A DNA stretch of 64,000 bases from an uncultured Eubacterium sp. (GCA_958446835.1 CAUCXT010000004.1:38772-102771), one strand, 5' to 3'. Positions 9,588-18,205 are shown, counted from the stretch's first letter. A program made the numbers and translations. The notes: generated from the sequence alone by a model not told the origin.

Positions 9588-10697
9588 CTATCTCCTACTT
9601 AATGCGTCCTCTATCGCTTCAAGATATCCTACTGCAACATTCTCAAATCTGAACTTTTCCGTAGCCTCATAGCCTGCCGTGCCAAGTCTTTTTCTTGTCG
9701 GTTCGTCCGTAAATGTCATGTCTATCGCCCGCGCAAACTGTGCGGTATCATAAGGGTTGACTATATATCCATTTACATCCTCTGTCACAGTCTCAGCAGC
9801 ACCATCGGAATACTGCGATACGATAATCGGCAGACCTGCACACATCGCCTCTATAAGCACAAGCCCGAAGCAGTCCTCCCTTGTAGGAAGAACGAACGCT
9901 CCCGCGGTTTTATAGCATTCTCTCAGTGCTTCCCCCGCAAGGAATCCCCTGAACTCTACCCTGTCCGATATGCCAAGCTGCCCTGCCAGGTTCACCAGAT
10001 TATCCTTCTCCTTGCCGTCCCCGACAATCACAAGCTTCACGGCTTTATTATCCGCTGCCGCAAACGCCTTAAAGAGAAGGTCTACTCCCTTGCGCTCAAT
10101 AAGGCTTCCAACATACAGAAGGTTGTCCGGATAGCCCGCCCTTCCAGCTATATAATATTTATCTAGGTCTACCGTAAGCATGCTTATATGACAATGTTTT
10201 TCATCAGCACCGTATCGGAGCTGATTTTCCATCGCCGCATGGCTGCTCCCTATAAAGGCATCCGCCCTTTTGAATATATATTTTCTTGAAAGCTTTTGCA
10301 GCTTTCCGATATTCTTCTCCGAATTGATGGTTCCGTCCGTCCAGCTCACATACGGCACCTTGTTCTTTCTGCACCAATGCATCGCCTGAAGTATTGCCGG
10401 GCTGTATTCCATCGCAACAACCACATCCGGCTCAAGCTTTGAAAGAAGCTTTCCGACCCCCACCGGGAACGAAATAAAATGGTCATCGAACCTTTTTTTA
10501 ATCCTTATAGTCTTTGACGGAACATAGTATGAATTTAAAATTCTGTCCTCATCCGCCTTCCACTGCCGTGCCATGCTGTCATTGCAGTAATATATTATCG
10601 AAAAATCATATTTTTCGTAATGTGTCTGCAAATGATAAAAGAAATCCACTCTGTACGGCGATGGAACATTAGTTATTATTGCAACCCGCGTTTTCAA
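9588..10697 (-). CDS. Glycosyltransferase family 4
   Basis: 369 residues with two Rossmann-like halves. It opens RVAIITNVPSPYRVDFFYHL, a form common in GT4 enzymes that recognise amino-sugar acceptors. The C-terminal half begins LLYVGSLIERKGVDLLFKAF near residue 190 and carries the donor motif REDCFGLVLIEAMCAGLP near 273-290. Its 5' end overlaps the 3' end of the polymerase gene by 29 bases, so the two are translated together. It probably builds the repeat unit on the inner leaflet. Confidence 0.9.
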   Translation of the reverse strand: MKTRVAIITNVPSPYRVDFFYHLQTHYEKYDFSIIYYCNDSMARQWKADEDRILNSYYVPSKTIRIKKRFDDHFISFPVGVGKLLSKLEPDVVVAMEYSPAILQAMHWCRKNKVPYVSWTDGTINSEKNIGKLQKLSRKYIFKRADAFIGSSHAAMENQLRYGADEKHCHISMLTVDLDKYYIAGRAGYPDNLLYVGSLIERKGVDLLFKAFAAADNKAVKLVIVGDGKEKDNLVNLAGQLGISDRVEFRGFLAGEALRECYKTAGAFVLPTREDCFGLVLIEAMCAGLPIIVSQYSDGAAETVTEDVNGYIVNPYDTAQFARAIDMTFTDEPTRKRLGTAGYEATEKFRFENVAVGYLEAIEDALSRR

Positions 10698-11868
10698 CTC
10701 TATTCTCCTTTACTGACCTTTTTCTCTCCTCGAGCATGCTGTACACAGCATACGCCGCAAGGAGCAGGAAAGGATTGACTATAGAGCTTATCAGGAAGTC
10801 CTCCATAAGCCCATATATGCACAGTGTATTTATGATAATTACAACATTATAATCTTTTTTCTTATGAAAGTACCACGAGGCGGCGACAAGAAACACTATA
10901 AATATCATCACCGAGACAAAACCGTACTTATAAAACGAACACCAGTAGTTGCTGTCAAGGAAGCCATTGTTAATCTGAACTCCGTCCCATCTTGCAGCCC
11001 CTCTGCTTATATCCTTTCCAAGAAGAGAAAAACCATAGTTCAGCCAGTACTGGTGCTGTATCTTAAGTCTTCCAGATACAAGCTGGTCAAGTGTGAACAT
11101 GAACTTATTATTCACATCAAAGACCGCCGATACAATGAATGTCCCTACAAAGCACCACAGACTGGTCGGAACAACCGCAGCACTTATAATCTGCTTAATC
11201 TTGTTTCCCACATTTCCAAGCCTGTCAAATATCTTGAGGAATAAAAATACTACGAGCAAAAATACCCCCAGCATCATTCCCGTCATGCTCTTCGTCACAC
11301 AGTACACCGCATAGAAGGCATACGCCGAAAGCAGGAAATACAGCACATTCAGCTTCTTATAATTAAGATAGAATATGAGTGCGACATTCACAAAAACATT
11401 AACCATAAAATCATTAGGATTCTGAAAGCCGAACGAATATGTCAGACCATCATCGTACTGATCCTTGACAAAATTTCCCACGATTCCCGCCGTACTTGCG
11501 CTTATGAGCACAGTCATACATATAAGTCTCACAAAGAGCACCTTTTTCATAAGGTCATACACATCGATGTTCTTGGCACCAAGCAGTGTCACAACCGTTA
11601 TAGTGAACGTGATATATCCTGTCTTTAAGTATATGAACACAGCATAAAGAGCAATAGCAGCCATCGCTATAATCTCTTTAAGTGTATACTTTGTCAAAAC
11701 AAGTTTAATTCCAAGGCACAGCATGGAAAAAACCATAATTATCCTGTATTCCGTATTACCCGAATAGAAACCGAGCGACTTGGCAAATACGAGGCTTAGA
11801 AAAGAAAAATAATAAAAGACATCGCTGTTGCGGTATGCCCATCCTATTAACCTCTTAACATTATTCAT
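10669..11868 (-). CDS. O-antigen polymerase (Wzy)-like polytopic membrane protein
   Basis: 399 residues, mostly hydrophobic, with about ten predicted membrane helices and one larger loop (roughly residues 250-300). That loop contains SGRLKIQHQYWLNYGFSLLG, similar in position and character to the periplasmic loop of Wzy polymerases and ligases (...G R ... G G). Wzy proteins diverge strongly, so topology and operon position are the main evidence. It would join repeat units outside the membrane. It follows the wecG-like gene by 10 bases. Confidence 0.75.
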   Translation of the reverse strand: MNNVKRLIGWAYRNSDVFYYFSFLSLVFAKSLGFYSGNTEYRIIMVFSMLCLGIKLVLTKYTLKEIIAMAAIALYAVFIYLKTGYITFTITVVTLLGAKNIDVYDLMKKVLFVRLICMTVLISASTAGIVGNFVKDQYDDGLTYSFGFQNPNDFMVNVFVNVALIFYLNYKKLNVLYFLLSAYAFYAVYCVTKSMTGMMLGVFLLVVFLFLKIFDRLGNVGNKIKQIISAAVVPTSLWCFVGTFIVSAVFDVNNKFMFTLDQLVSGRLKIQHQYWLNYGFSLLGKDISRGAARWDGVQINNGFLDSNYWCSFYKYGFVSVMIFIVFLVAASWYFHKKKDYNVVIIINTLCIYGLMEDFLISSIVNPFLLLAAYAVYSMLEERKRSVKENRVENAGCNNN

Positions 11869-11878
11869 GTTGCTTCCC

Positions 11879-12646
11879 TTATCTTCTCTTTTTTATTTTA
11901 CGATACTGCTTCCATAACCTGTAGTTTGCAATAAGGAACACCGTATTAGTGGAAAAATAACGCTTGTACAGTCTCTTAGGCTCCTGAACCAGCCTGTAAA
12001 GCCACTCAAGTGACAGCTTCTGCATTATCATAGGCGCTCTTTTTATATTTCCTGCAAAATAATCAAACCCCGCACCGACACCAACCATGACAGCATTTAT
12101 TCGTCCTTCATGCTTCGCCATCCAATTCTCCTGCTTAGGCGCGCCAAGACCAATCCAGACTATATCCGGTTTTGCCGCATTTATCATGTCAACAATCTCC
12201 TCATCCTCCTCAGGCGACAACGTCCTGAACGGCGGCGAATACATTCCGCATATCTGGATATCCGGATGTTCCTTTTCCAATATCCCGCGAAGCTTGTCCA
12301 GTGTTTCAGGCGTGCTGCCATAGAAAAACTGGCGCACTCCCTTTTCCTTGAATATCTCACCCATGAAATCCGGTCCTGTCACACGGCTGGCATTCTTGTA
12401 GCCCCTTAACCTGCACACAATACTTAACGGTCCTCCATCAGGAAATACCATCGCAGCACCGTTCTGGACTCTTCTGTAATTGCGGTTCTCATACGCAGTC
12501 ACGGTTGTATGAACATTAGAAACACATATATACTTTCCACGCAGCTCCTCAATATTATCAAGCACACATTTTTTTATTGAATCCATGTTCCCGACTGTGA
12601 CATGAACTCCCAATACGCTACAATATTCCGGTTGTTTAAAACTCAT
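11879..12646 (-). CDS. WecG/TagA/CpsF family N-acetylmannosaminyl-type transferase
   Basis: About 255 residues and the typical length of the family. It has VSNVHTTVTAYENRNYRRV, FPDGGPLSIVCRLRG with the catalytic-region aspartate, VTGPDFMGEIF, FFYGSTPETLDKL and IVWIGLGAPKQENWMAKH. The C-terminal AGFDYFAGNIKRAPMIMQK and LEWLYRLVQEPKRLYKRY form the membrane-associated tail. Such enzymes add UDP-ManNAc or UDP-ManNAcA to lipid-linked GlcNAc, an early committed step. The start is put at the ATG at 12646 with AGGTGG five bases before it, in preference to the GTG three codons upstream. It is the first gene of the polysaccharide operon. Confidence 0.9.
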   Translation of the reverse strand: MSFKQPEYCSVLGVHVTVGNMDSIKKCVLDNIEELRGKYICVSNVHTTVTAYENRNYRRVQNGAAMVFPDGGPLSIVCRLRGYKNASRVTGPDFMGEIFKEKGVRQFFYGSTPETLDKLRGILEKEHPDIQICGMYSPPFRTLSPEEDEEIVDMINAAKPDIVWIGLGAPKQENWMAKHEGRINAVMVGVGAGFDYFAGNIKRAPMIMQKLSLEWLYRLVQEPKRLYKRYFSTNTVFLIANYRLWKQYRKIKKRR

Positions 12647-12690
12647 GCTATCCACCTGTATTTTAACAATATTTTTGCAATATTCTATTC

Positions 12691-12719
12691 ATTATACCAT
12701 TTTCCAATTCCAAGAGCAA
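12691..12719 (-). promoter_or_regulatory. Predicted sigma-A-type promoter of the polysaccharide operon
   Basis: On the minus strand TTGCTC and TATAAT are 17 bases apart, with TGG just before the -10 box. The promoter lies between sigK and the wecG-like gene and overlaps the last region of sigK. No terminator separates the two, so read-through from sigK is also possible. Confidence 0.6.
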
Positions 12720-12723
12720 CACT

Positions 12724-13347
12724 TTATTCTCTAAAGGCTTCCCTCATTCTTTCAAGAGCCTTCTTTTCTATTCTGCTCACATAGCTTCTGCTTATTCCGT
12801 ATTCTGCCGCAAGCTCCCGCTGTGTCCTTGGTCTGTTTCCGTACAGACCATATCTGTATATAACAATCTGCTTTTCCCTGTCCGTCAGTCTGTCCCTGAA
12901 TGCCTCCATCATCTTTACAATGTCGGCATTGTTCTGCAGACGCTCCACGACATCCTCATCCTCGGAGAACGTGACATCCTGAAAGCATATTTTATTGCCT
13001 TCTTTGTCTGTACCTAAAGGTTCATTTAATGAAATTTCTTTAGAACGCTTTTTTTCGCTCCGAAACATCATCAACAATTCATTCTCTATACATTTGGCGG
13101 CATACGTCACCAGTCTGCTCCCCTTTTTCTCATCGAAGCTGTCTATAGCCTTTATCAGTCCGATTGTCCCTATAGAAAGCATATCCTCCGTTTCATACTC
13201 ACTGCACGCATACTTTTTCACCATGTGTGCAACAAGCCTCAGATTTTTTTCGATAAGAATTTCTTTTGCCCTTTTATCTCCTTTATGAAAAAGCTCAAGA
13301 TAGCAGCTCTCCTGCGCCGCCGTCAGAGGTTTGTCGAATGCTTTCAT
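12724..13347 (-). CDS. sigK: RNA polymerase sporulation sigma factor SigK (no pro-sequence)
   Basis: About 207 residues of a sigma-70 family factor. Region 2 contains NLRLVAHMVKKYACSEYETE, EDMLSIGTIGLIKAIDSFD and TYAAKCIENELLMMFRSEKK. Region 4 contains LTDREKQIVIYRYGLYGNRP and the helix-turn-helix QRELAAEYGISRSYVSRIEK. The closest familiar match is SigK, the late mother-cell factor. The start is placed at 13347, where GGAAGG lies a few bases upstream; an in-frame extension to 13431 lacks such a site. This start leaves no hydrophobic pro-sequence like that of Bacillus SigK, and the gene is not split by a skin element. This resembles the known situation in Clostridioides difficile as to the missing pro-sequence. 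Confidence 0.88.
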   Translation of the reverse strand: MKAFDKPLTAAQESCYLELFHKGDKRAKEILIEKNLRLVAHMVKKYACSEYETEDMLSIGTIGLIKAIDSFDEKKGSRLVTYAAKCIENELLMMFRSEKKRSKEISLNEPLGTDKEGNKICFQDVTFSEDEDVVERLQNNADIVKMMEAFRDRLTDREKQIVIYRYGLYGNRPRTQRELAAEYGISRSYVSRIEKKALERMREAFRE

Positions 13348-13470
13348 CAGCCACCTTCCCCATCGCCCAAGGGTTACTATCATTCTATGCCGCAGACAAG
13401 TGTGCTGTGCATGACCAACCGCAAATTTCATTTAAGTATCGGAAACAATATTCGGGACTTTCCCATTAGG

Positions 13471-13486
13471 GCGCGCCATGGCGCGC
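13471..13486. repeat. 16-base perfect palindrome
   Basis: A GC-only-plus-CATG palindrome (GCGCGCCATGGCGCGC) lies in the spacer between the sigK start and the U32 gene terminator. About 50 bases on, at 13533-13548, is a second inverted repeat, CAGGACG-GA-CGTCCTG. Both are far richer in GC than the surroundings. They could be protein binding sites for sigK control or stable RNA structure; nothing in the sequence decides. Confidence 0.4.
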
Positions 13487-13489
13487 AAA

Positions 13490-13524
13490 CCAAAAAACCG
13501 GTATGTCACAGCAACATACCGGTT
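13490..13524 (-). terminator. Intrinsic terminator of the ireB-to-U32 operon
   Basis: Perfect 11-bp stem AACCGGTATGT/ACATACCGGTT (13496-13506 and 13514-13524) with a 7-base loop. On the minus strand it is followed by a T-rich run. It lies 32 bases after the stop of the U32 peptidase gene. Confidence 0.85.
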
Positions 13525-13555
13525 ATATTGTGCAGGACGGACGTCCTGTTTCGGA

Positions 13556-14785
13556 CTATTCTTCCCTGCGTCTTAAAATATCATATTTATCAAGCTCTGT
13601 TCCAAGATCGATGTAGAGAAGCTCCTTAGGGTGTGGTGCACTCTCACGCTCATTTCCCTCAGCATCCTTAATGCGGCACACCTTAACAACAAGGTTTCTT
13701 CCGTCCGGCTTCATAACCTCAATCTCTTCACCGACACTGAACTTGTTTCTCTGCTCTATAGCATACATGCCTTCTGCGTTCTTATCGCCTACGATTCCGA
13801 GATATGTATACTCTCTCATATACACATTGGAATCATATATCTGGGTATTATGGTCAGGCTTTCCGAAGAAAAATCCGGTTGTATACTGCCTGTAGGTGCA
13901 CTTAGCAATCTCCTCCTTGTACACAGGAATCCTGCTTGTGTACAGCTCCTCCGACTTCGCATAATCATCAATAGCCATTCTGTAGGTTCTTGCGACTGTC
14001 GCAACGTACAGAGCCGTCTTCATTCTTCCTTCAACCTTAAGGCTGTCGATTCCGGACTCAACCAGCTCCGGGATATGCTCTATCATACACAAATCCTTGG
14101 AATTGAAGATATATGTTCCTCTCTCATTCTCATATACCGGCATGTACTCTCCGGGTCTTGTCTCCTCAACAACCGCATACTTCCAACGGCATGGGTGAGT
14201 ACACTCGCCCTGATTGGCATCCCTTCCTGTCAAAAAGCTGCTCAGCAGGCATCTTCCCGAATACGATATACACATTGCACCATGTACAAATGTCTCTATC
14301 TCAAGATCATCCGGAATATGCTCACGAATCTCTTTAATCTCGGCAAGTGATAATTCTCTTGCGGTCACCACTCTCTTAGCTCCCAGCTTATGCCAGAAAT
14401 TATATGTTCCATAGTTGGTATTATTAGCCTGTGTGCTTACATGAAGCTCCATTTCAGGAAGTACTTCCTGCGCTATTGTAAATATAGCCGGGTCGGAAAT
14501 GATAAGTGCATCGGGATGGACCTTCTCTCCCAGCTCCTTAAAATACTCCCTTGCCCCCTCCAAGTCTCTGTTATGTGCAAGGATATTTGCTGTGACATAG
14601 ACCTTTACACCATGCTCATGTGCAAAGCTTACGCCCTCCGCCATCTCATCAATTGTAAAATTCTTAGCCTTTGCTCGGAGTCCAAATGCCTCTCCGCCAA
14701 TATAAACCGCATCGGCACCATATATAACGGCAGTCCTAAGTACCTCAAGACTGCTCGCCGGTATCAACAATTCAGGTAATTTCAT
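13556..14785 (-). CDS. Peptidase U32 family protein (YrrO/RlhA-like)
   Basis: About 409 residues. The N-terminal TIM-barrel-like half has LLIPASSLEVLRTAVIYGAD, AVYIGGEAFGLRA and VYVTANILAHNRDL. The family signature around ETFVHGAMCISYSGRCLLSS carries the conserved cysteines, with QGECTHPCRWKY further on; these cysteines probably bind an iron-sulfur cluster in RlhA relatives. The C-terminal beta domain follows. Some U32 members act in 23S rRNA or tRNA hydroxylation, others are called collagenase-like proteases, and the substrate here is unknown. The ATG at 14785, with GAGG six bases upstream, is preferred over the ATG at 14797 that overlaps the OMT stop. It is the last gene of the operon. Confidence 0.9.
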   Translation of the reverse strand: MKLPELLIPASSLEVLRTAVIYGADAVYIGGEAFGLRAKAKNFTIDEMAEGVSFAHEHGVKVYVTANILAHNRDLEGAREYFKELGEKVHPDALIISDPAIFTIAQEVLPEMELHVSTQANNTNYGTYNFWHKLGAKRVVTARELSLAEIKEIREHIPDDLEIETFVHGAMCISYSGRCLLSSFLTGRDANQGECTHPCRWKYAVVEETRPGEYMPVYENERGTYIFNSKDLCMIEHIPELVESGIDSLKVEGRMKTALYVATVARTYRMAIDDYAKSEELYTSRIPVYKEEIAKCTYRQYTTGFFFGKPDHNTQIYDSNVYMREYTYLGIVGDKNAEGMYAIEQRNKFSVGEEIEVMKPDGRNLVVKVCRIKDAEGNERESAPHPKELLYIDLGTELDKYDILRRREE

Positions 14786-14793
14786 TGTATTCC

Positions 14794-15441
14794 TCATTTC
14801 TGTTTTTTCACGCTAAATGTTATCCCATCACCAAGGGGTATAACACTTGTCACCAGTTCGTCGCAATGCGTCACCGTATAAAGGTATTCTCTCATGCGCG
14901 AATGGATAGTTCTGTCACGCCTGCATACGGCAAAGCGCGACTGCACAAGATCTCCCTCCTGCAAAACATTGTCCGTTATAAGTATTCCGCCCGGTGATAA
15001 CAGCCTCAATATATCCGGCAAAATAACAATATACTGTGCCTTTGCCGCATCCATAAATATAAAGTCATACGATCCGGTAAGTGTTTTTAATATTTCACCG
15101 GCATCCCCCTCTAAAAGAGTTATCACGTTCTCTTTTCCGGCTCTTTTTATATTCTCCTTAGCCTTGACAATGCGCTTGTCATAGTTCTCAATCGTGGTAA
15201 TCTTCGCGTCTGCGTCAATATTCTCGCTCATAAGGATGGAGGAATATCCGACAGCTGCACCTACTTCAAGAATATTCTTCGGGTGTTTTTCAGCCAGAAT
15301 AGTCTTAAGAAAGCATCCCATCTCCTTGCGGATAATCGGGACACCTTCCGACAAAGCCTCTCGTTCAATCTGCATGCAGATATCACTGTCATTTCCGGCA
15401 AGAGAATGTATATACGATGTTATTCTGTCATCTGTAATCAC
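14794..15441 (-). CDS. O-methyltransferase family 3 (YrrM-like, TrmR candidate)
   Basis: 215 residues with the class I methyltransferase fold. It has ILEVGAAVGYSSILMSE (SAM motif I, near residue 60), ITTIENYDKRIVKAKENIK, YDFIFMDAAKAQYI with the metal-binding aspartate, and GGILITDNVLQEGDL. In Bacillus the neighbouring homologue YrrM (TrmR) methylates 5-hydroxyuridine at tRNA position 34, and a U32 protein makes that hydroxyuridine. The adjacent U32 gene makes the same role plausible here. The start overlaps the stop of the MltG-like gene by four bases. Confidence 0.85.
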   Translation of the reverse strand: MITDDRITSYIHSLAGNDSDICMQIEREALSEGVPIIRKEMGCFLKTILAEKHPKNILEVGAAVGYSSILMSENIDADAKITTIENYDKRIVKAKENIKRAGKENVITLLEGDAGEILKTLTGSYDFIFMDAAKAQYIVILPDILRLLSPGGILITDNVLQEGDLVQSRFAVCRRDRTIHSRMREYLYTVTHCDELVTSVIPLGDGITFSVKKQK

Positions 15442-15836
15442 TTCGTCTCCTTCTCTGCCGCCTCTGCACGGCTCTGCTCGGTAATCGCCGCCATAATTTC
15501 CGTAGGCTTCATTCCCGTATTGAGTTCGAATGTGCCTCCCACGAAATATTTACTGTAATTAGACAGTGCAGCCTGAATTCTGAAAAGCAGTGTTCCGTCA
15601 ATAAGTTCTGCCTTGTCAAGTGCCTGTGCCACATCCTCAATTGACGGATTATCCGGTATAGTAACCGTTTTCGTCCTTGCCATCGAAGGATCGCTCATGG
15701 ATGACTCATTAAAAACAGACACACCGAACCTGAACGCAGCACCGCCCGCGTAATAGATGAGAATTACTACAAGTGCAAATATTATCATCTTATATGAAAT
15801 TGTGATTACCGTTTTGACTGCATTTCTAGTCTCCAT
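15438..15836 (-). CDS. Short MltG/YceG-like membrane protein lacking the catalytic domain
   Basis: 132 residues. One membrane helix lies at about 15-35 (YKMIIFALVVILIYYAGGAAF). An external domain follows with TVTIPDNPSIEDVAQALDKAELIDGT-type sequence and FELNTGMKPTEIMAAITEQ, which matches the LysM-like N-terminal domain of the endolytic murein transglycosylase MltG. The roughly 200-residue transglycosylase domain with its catalytic glutamate is absent, and the gene ends cleanly before the OMT gene. The operon position is where mltG normally sits in Firmicutes. It may bind peptidoglycan or a division partner without cutting glycan. Confidence 0.7.
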   Translation of the reverse strand: METRNAVKTVITISYKMIIFALVVILIYYAGGAAFRFGVSVFNESSMSDPSMARTKTVTIPDNPSIEDVAQALDKAELIDGTLLFRIQAALSNYSKYFVGGTFELNTGMKPTEIMAAITEQSRAEAAEKETK

Positions 15837-15843
15837 ATAAACC

Positions 15844-16215
15844 TCACCTCAGAAAATCTATATCCAGCTCTACCTTATCCGATATTGTCCTTGTTATATC
15901 CTGAAGCATTCTGCAGACAGACAGCTCAGCCTTAAGGAACTGATTAACCAGAGCATTCTTCCTTATAGCGGAATTCTCCATCTGAAATCTCATTACTTCG
16001 TCAAACATATTATCGTTGACATCCATATTCTGAAGTTCAAAATTGCGCTTTCTGTAGTCCCCTACGCGCTCATACAATTCAGGCTGCTCCTTTATCTTTG
16101 CAAGGCACTCCAAATACTCCCTGTATTCTTCACTCGCGAGTATTGCCTGCACCAGTTCCTCAGTCTTTATATCTATCGAACTATTGTCAACAGTTCTGTT
16201 TCTGCTGTCACCCAA
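15844..16215 (-). CDS. YlbF/YmcA family protein
   Basis: 123 residues, helical, with ELVQAILASEEYREYLECLAK at the start and VMRFQMENSAIRKNALVNQFLKAE-type sequence later. That is the pattern of the YlbF/YmcA (Com_YlbF) family. In Bacillus, YlbF, YmcA and YaaT form a complex that helps RNase Y mature mRNAs. Here the gene lies directly after RNase J, with its start adjacent to the rnj stop, which fits an accessory role in RNA turnover; that link is inferred. It has no membrane segment. Confidence 0.75.
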   Translation of the reverse strand: MGDSRNRTVDNSSIDIKTEELVQAILASEEYREYLECLAKIKEQPELYERVGDYRKRNFELQNMDVNDNMFDEVMRFQMENSAIRKNALVNQFLKAELSVCRMLQDITRTISDKVELDIDFLR

Positions 16216-17883
16216 TTATGACACCTCCATGATGATAGGTAAAATCATAGGATTTCTCTTCATCTTCTTCCAAAGATAATCGCTGAGATCATCCCTGATT
16301 ATGTTCTTTATCTTTCCCCAGTCGCTTATATTGCGCTCGAGGCATCTGTCAACGGACTCACGCACAACGCTGGTTGCGTCCTCAAGCAGTGTCTCAGACT
16401 CCCTCACATATACAAAGCCTCTTGTCACTATATCAGGTCCCGCAAGAAGCTCATTGGTGTACTTCTCAAGTGTAAGAACAACTATTATGATACCATTCTC
16501 AGCCAGATTCTGTCTGTCGCGGAGCACGATGTTTCCCACGTCACCTACACCAAGACCATCAACAAGAAGGCTTCCCGCAGTGACTGTGCCTGTCTTTCCT
16601 GCACTCTCCGCTCCAAGCTCAAGGACATCACCCGATGAGAGAATAAATACGTTCTCCTTAGGGATACCCATGGATACAGCTAAGTCCGCATGTGCCTTGA
16701 GATGTCTGTACTCACCATGTACTGGTATTGCATACTTAGGCTTTACTATTGAATACATGAGCTTAATCTCTTCCTGCGAAGCATGTCCTGATACATGTGT
16801 ATCCTGAAAGATAACCTTGGCACCCTTCATGGATAGCTCATTTATAACCCTGGCAACCGATTTCTCATTGCCCGGAATAGGTGTGGCGCTCAGGATAATA
16901 ACATCACCCGGCTTGATTGTAACCTTCTTGTGAATCGAAGCCGCCATTCTTGAAAGTGCAGCCATCGACTCTCCCTGACTTCCGGTTGTGATAATCACTG
17001 TCTGGCTGTCCGTATAATTTTTAAGCTCATCAGTCTCAACAAGCATTCCTTCCGGAATATCTAGATATCCTAATTCACTAGCCACATTGATTATATTCAC
17101 CATACTTCTGCCCTCAACGGCAACCTTGCGGTTATACTTAGCTGCAGAGTTGATAATCTGCTGTACTCTGTCAACATTAGAAGCAAATGTAGCTACAATG
17201 ATTCTGCTGTTCTGATTATCTGAAAATATATTATCGAAGGTCTTTCCCACTGTCTTCTCAGACATTGTATAGCCCGGACGCATGACATTGGTGCTGTCGC
17301 AGAGCATTGCAAGAACACCCTTCTTACCTATCTCACCGAATCTCTGTAAATCTATCGGTTCTCCGAATACAGGCGTGTAATCAACCTTGAAGTCTCCTGT
17401 GTGGATGATTATTCCCGCCGGAGTGTAGATTGCAAGCGCACATGCGTCCGCAATACTATGATTGATTCTTATAAATTCAATTCTGAAATCTCCAAGCATA
17501 ATATACTGTCCGTACTTTACAACCTTACGCTTGGTATTTCCCATAAGATTATGCTCCTTGAGCTTAGTCTCTATAATACCCATTGTAAGCTTGGTTGCAT
17601 ATATAGGCTTATTAACCTCTTTTAAAACATAAGGGAATGCTCCGATATGATCTTCATGACCATGGGTTACGACAAATCCCTTTACCTTGTCTATATTATC
17701 CTTTAAAAATGTAACATCAGGAATTACAAGATCAATTCCTAACATATCGTCATCAGGAAAAGACAGACCGCAGTCCACAACAATAATACTGTCTCCATAC
17801 ATGAAGGCAGTCATGTTCATTCCAATCTGCTCCAAACCGCCGAGTGGAATTATCTTAACCTTTTCAGTTGTATCCGTTTTCAA
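16216..17883 (-). CDS. rnj: Ribonuclease J
   Basis: 555 residues, the usual length. The metallo-beta-lactamase core carries H74-x-H76-x-D78-H79 (in THGHEDHIG) and IHTGDFKVDYTP. The beta-CASP domain has IIVATFASNVDRVQQIINSA, TTGSQGESMAALSRMA, ATPIPGNEKSVARVIN and the conserved HVSGHASQEE. A C-terminal domain follows. RNase J is a 5'-3' exo- and endonuclease for mRNA decay and rRNA maturation in the cytoplasm. It stands downstream of the DUF1292 gene with a 28-base gap and upstream of ylbF, all on one strand. Confidence 0.96.
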   Translation of the reverse strand: MKTDTTEKVKIIPLGGLEQIGMNMTAFMYGDSIIVVDCGLSFPDDDMLGIDLVIPDVTFLKDNIDKVKGFVVTHGHEDHIGAFPYVLKEVNKPIYATKLTMGIIETKLKEHNLMGNTKRKVVKYGQYIMLGDFRIEFIRINHSIADACALAIYTPAGIIIHTGDFKVDYTPVFGEPIDLQRFGEIGKKGVLAMLCDSTNVMRPGYTMSEKTVGKTFDNIFSDNQNSRIIVATFASNVDRVQQIINSAAKYNRKVAVEGRSMVNIINVASELGYLDIPEGMLVETDELKNYTDSQTVIITTGSQGESMAALSRMAASIHKKVTIKPGDVIILSATPIPGNEKSVARVINELSMKGAKVIFQDTHVSGHASQEEIKLMYSIVKPKYAIPVHGEYRHLKAHADLAVSMGIPKENVFILSSGDVLELGAESAGKTGTVTAGSLLVDGLGVGDVGNIVLRDRQNLAENGIIIVVLTLEKYTNELLAGPDIVTRGFVYVRESETLLEDATSVVRESVDRCLERNISDWGKIKNIIRDDLSDYLWKKMKRNPMILPIIMEVS

Positions 17884-17911
17884 AAAAACACCTCCAAAAA
17901 TTCACGCTCTT

Positions 17912-18202
17912 CTATTCTTCTTCATCATCCAAAAGCTGCTCAAATATCTTGAAAACAGCGTCAAGTTCTTCCTCATCATCCACGAACTCATATAATGCTT
18001 CCTCAGACTCCGGTGCAGCTGTATCCTTAAGGATAAATACTGCCTCGCTGTCATCGTCATCATTCTCACTATCATATATGGTAGTATCGTCTGTAGTCAC
18101 CAAAATATAGTCTGCACCATTAACTCTTGTAGACTCAATTATCTCAAATTCTACCTCTTTTCCATCATCTGTCTGAAATACAAGCTTTTCTGTATCTGCC
18201 AT
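17912..18202 (-). CDS. DUF1292 family acidic protein (YrzB-like)
   Basis: 96 residues, very acidic, opening MADTEKLVFQTDDGKEVEFE with ADYILVTTDD in the middle and a Glu/Asp-rich end. This is DUF1292, and its position after ruvX is conserved across Firmicutes (ireB-ruvX-DUF1292). No enzyme motif is visible and the function is unknown. The four-base gap to ruvX implies co-translation. Confidence 0.85.
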   Translation of the reverse strand: MADTEKLVFQTDDGKEVEFEIIESTRVNGADYILVTTDDTTIYDSENDDDDSEAVFILKDTAAPESEEALYEFVDDEEELDAVFKIFEQLLDDEEE

Positions 18203-18205
18203 GTT

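Noticed and set aside
13631..14350. 239-residue plus-strand open frame
   Set aside because: Antisense to the U32 peptidase gene, with no family similarity and no suitable ribosome binding site.
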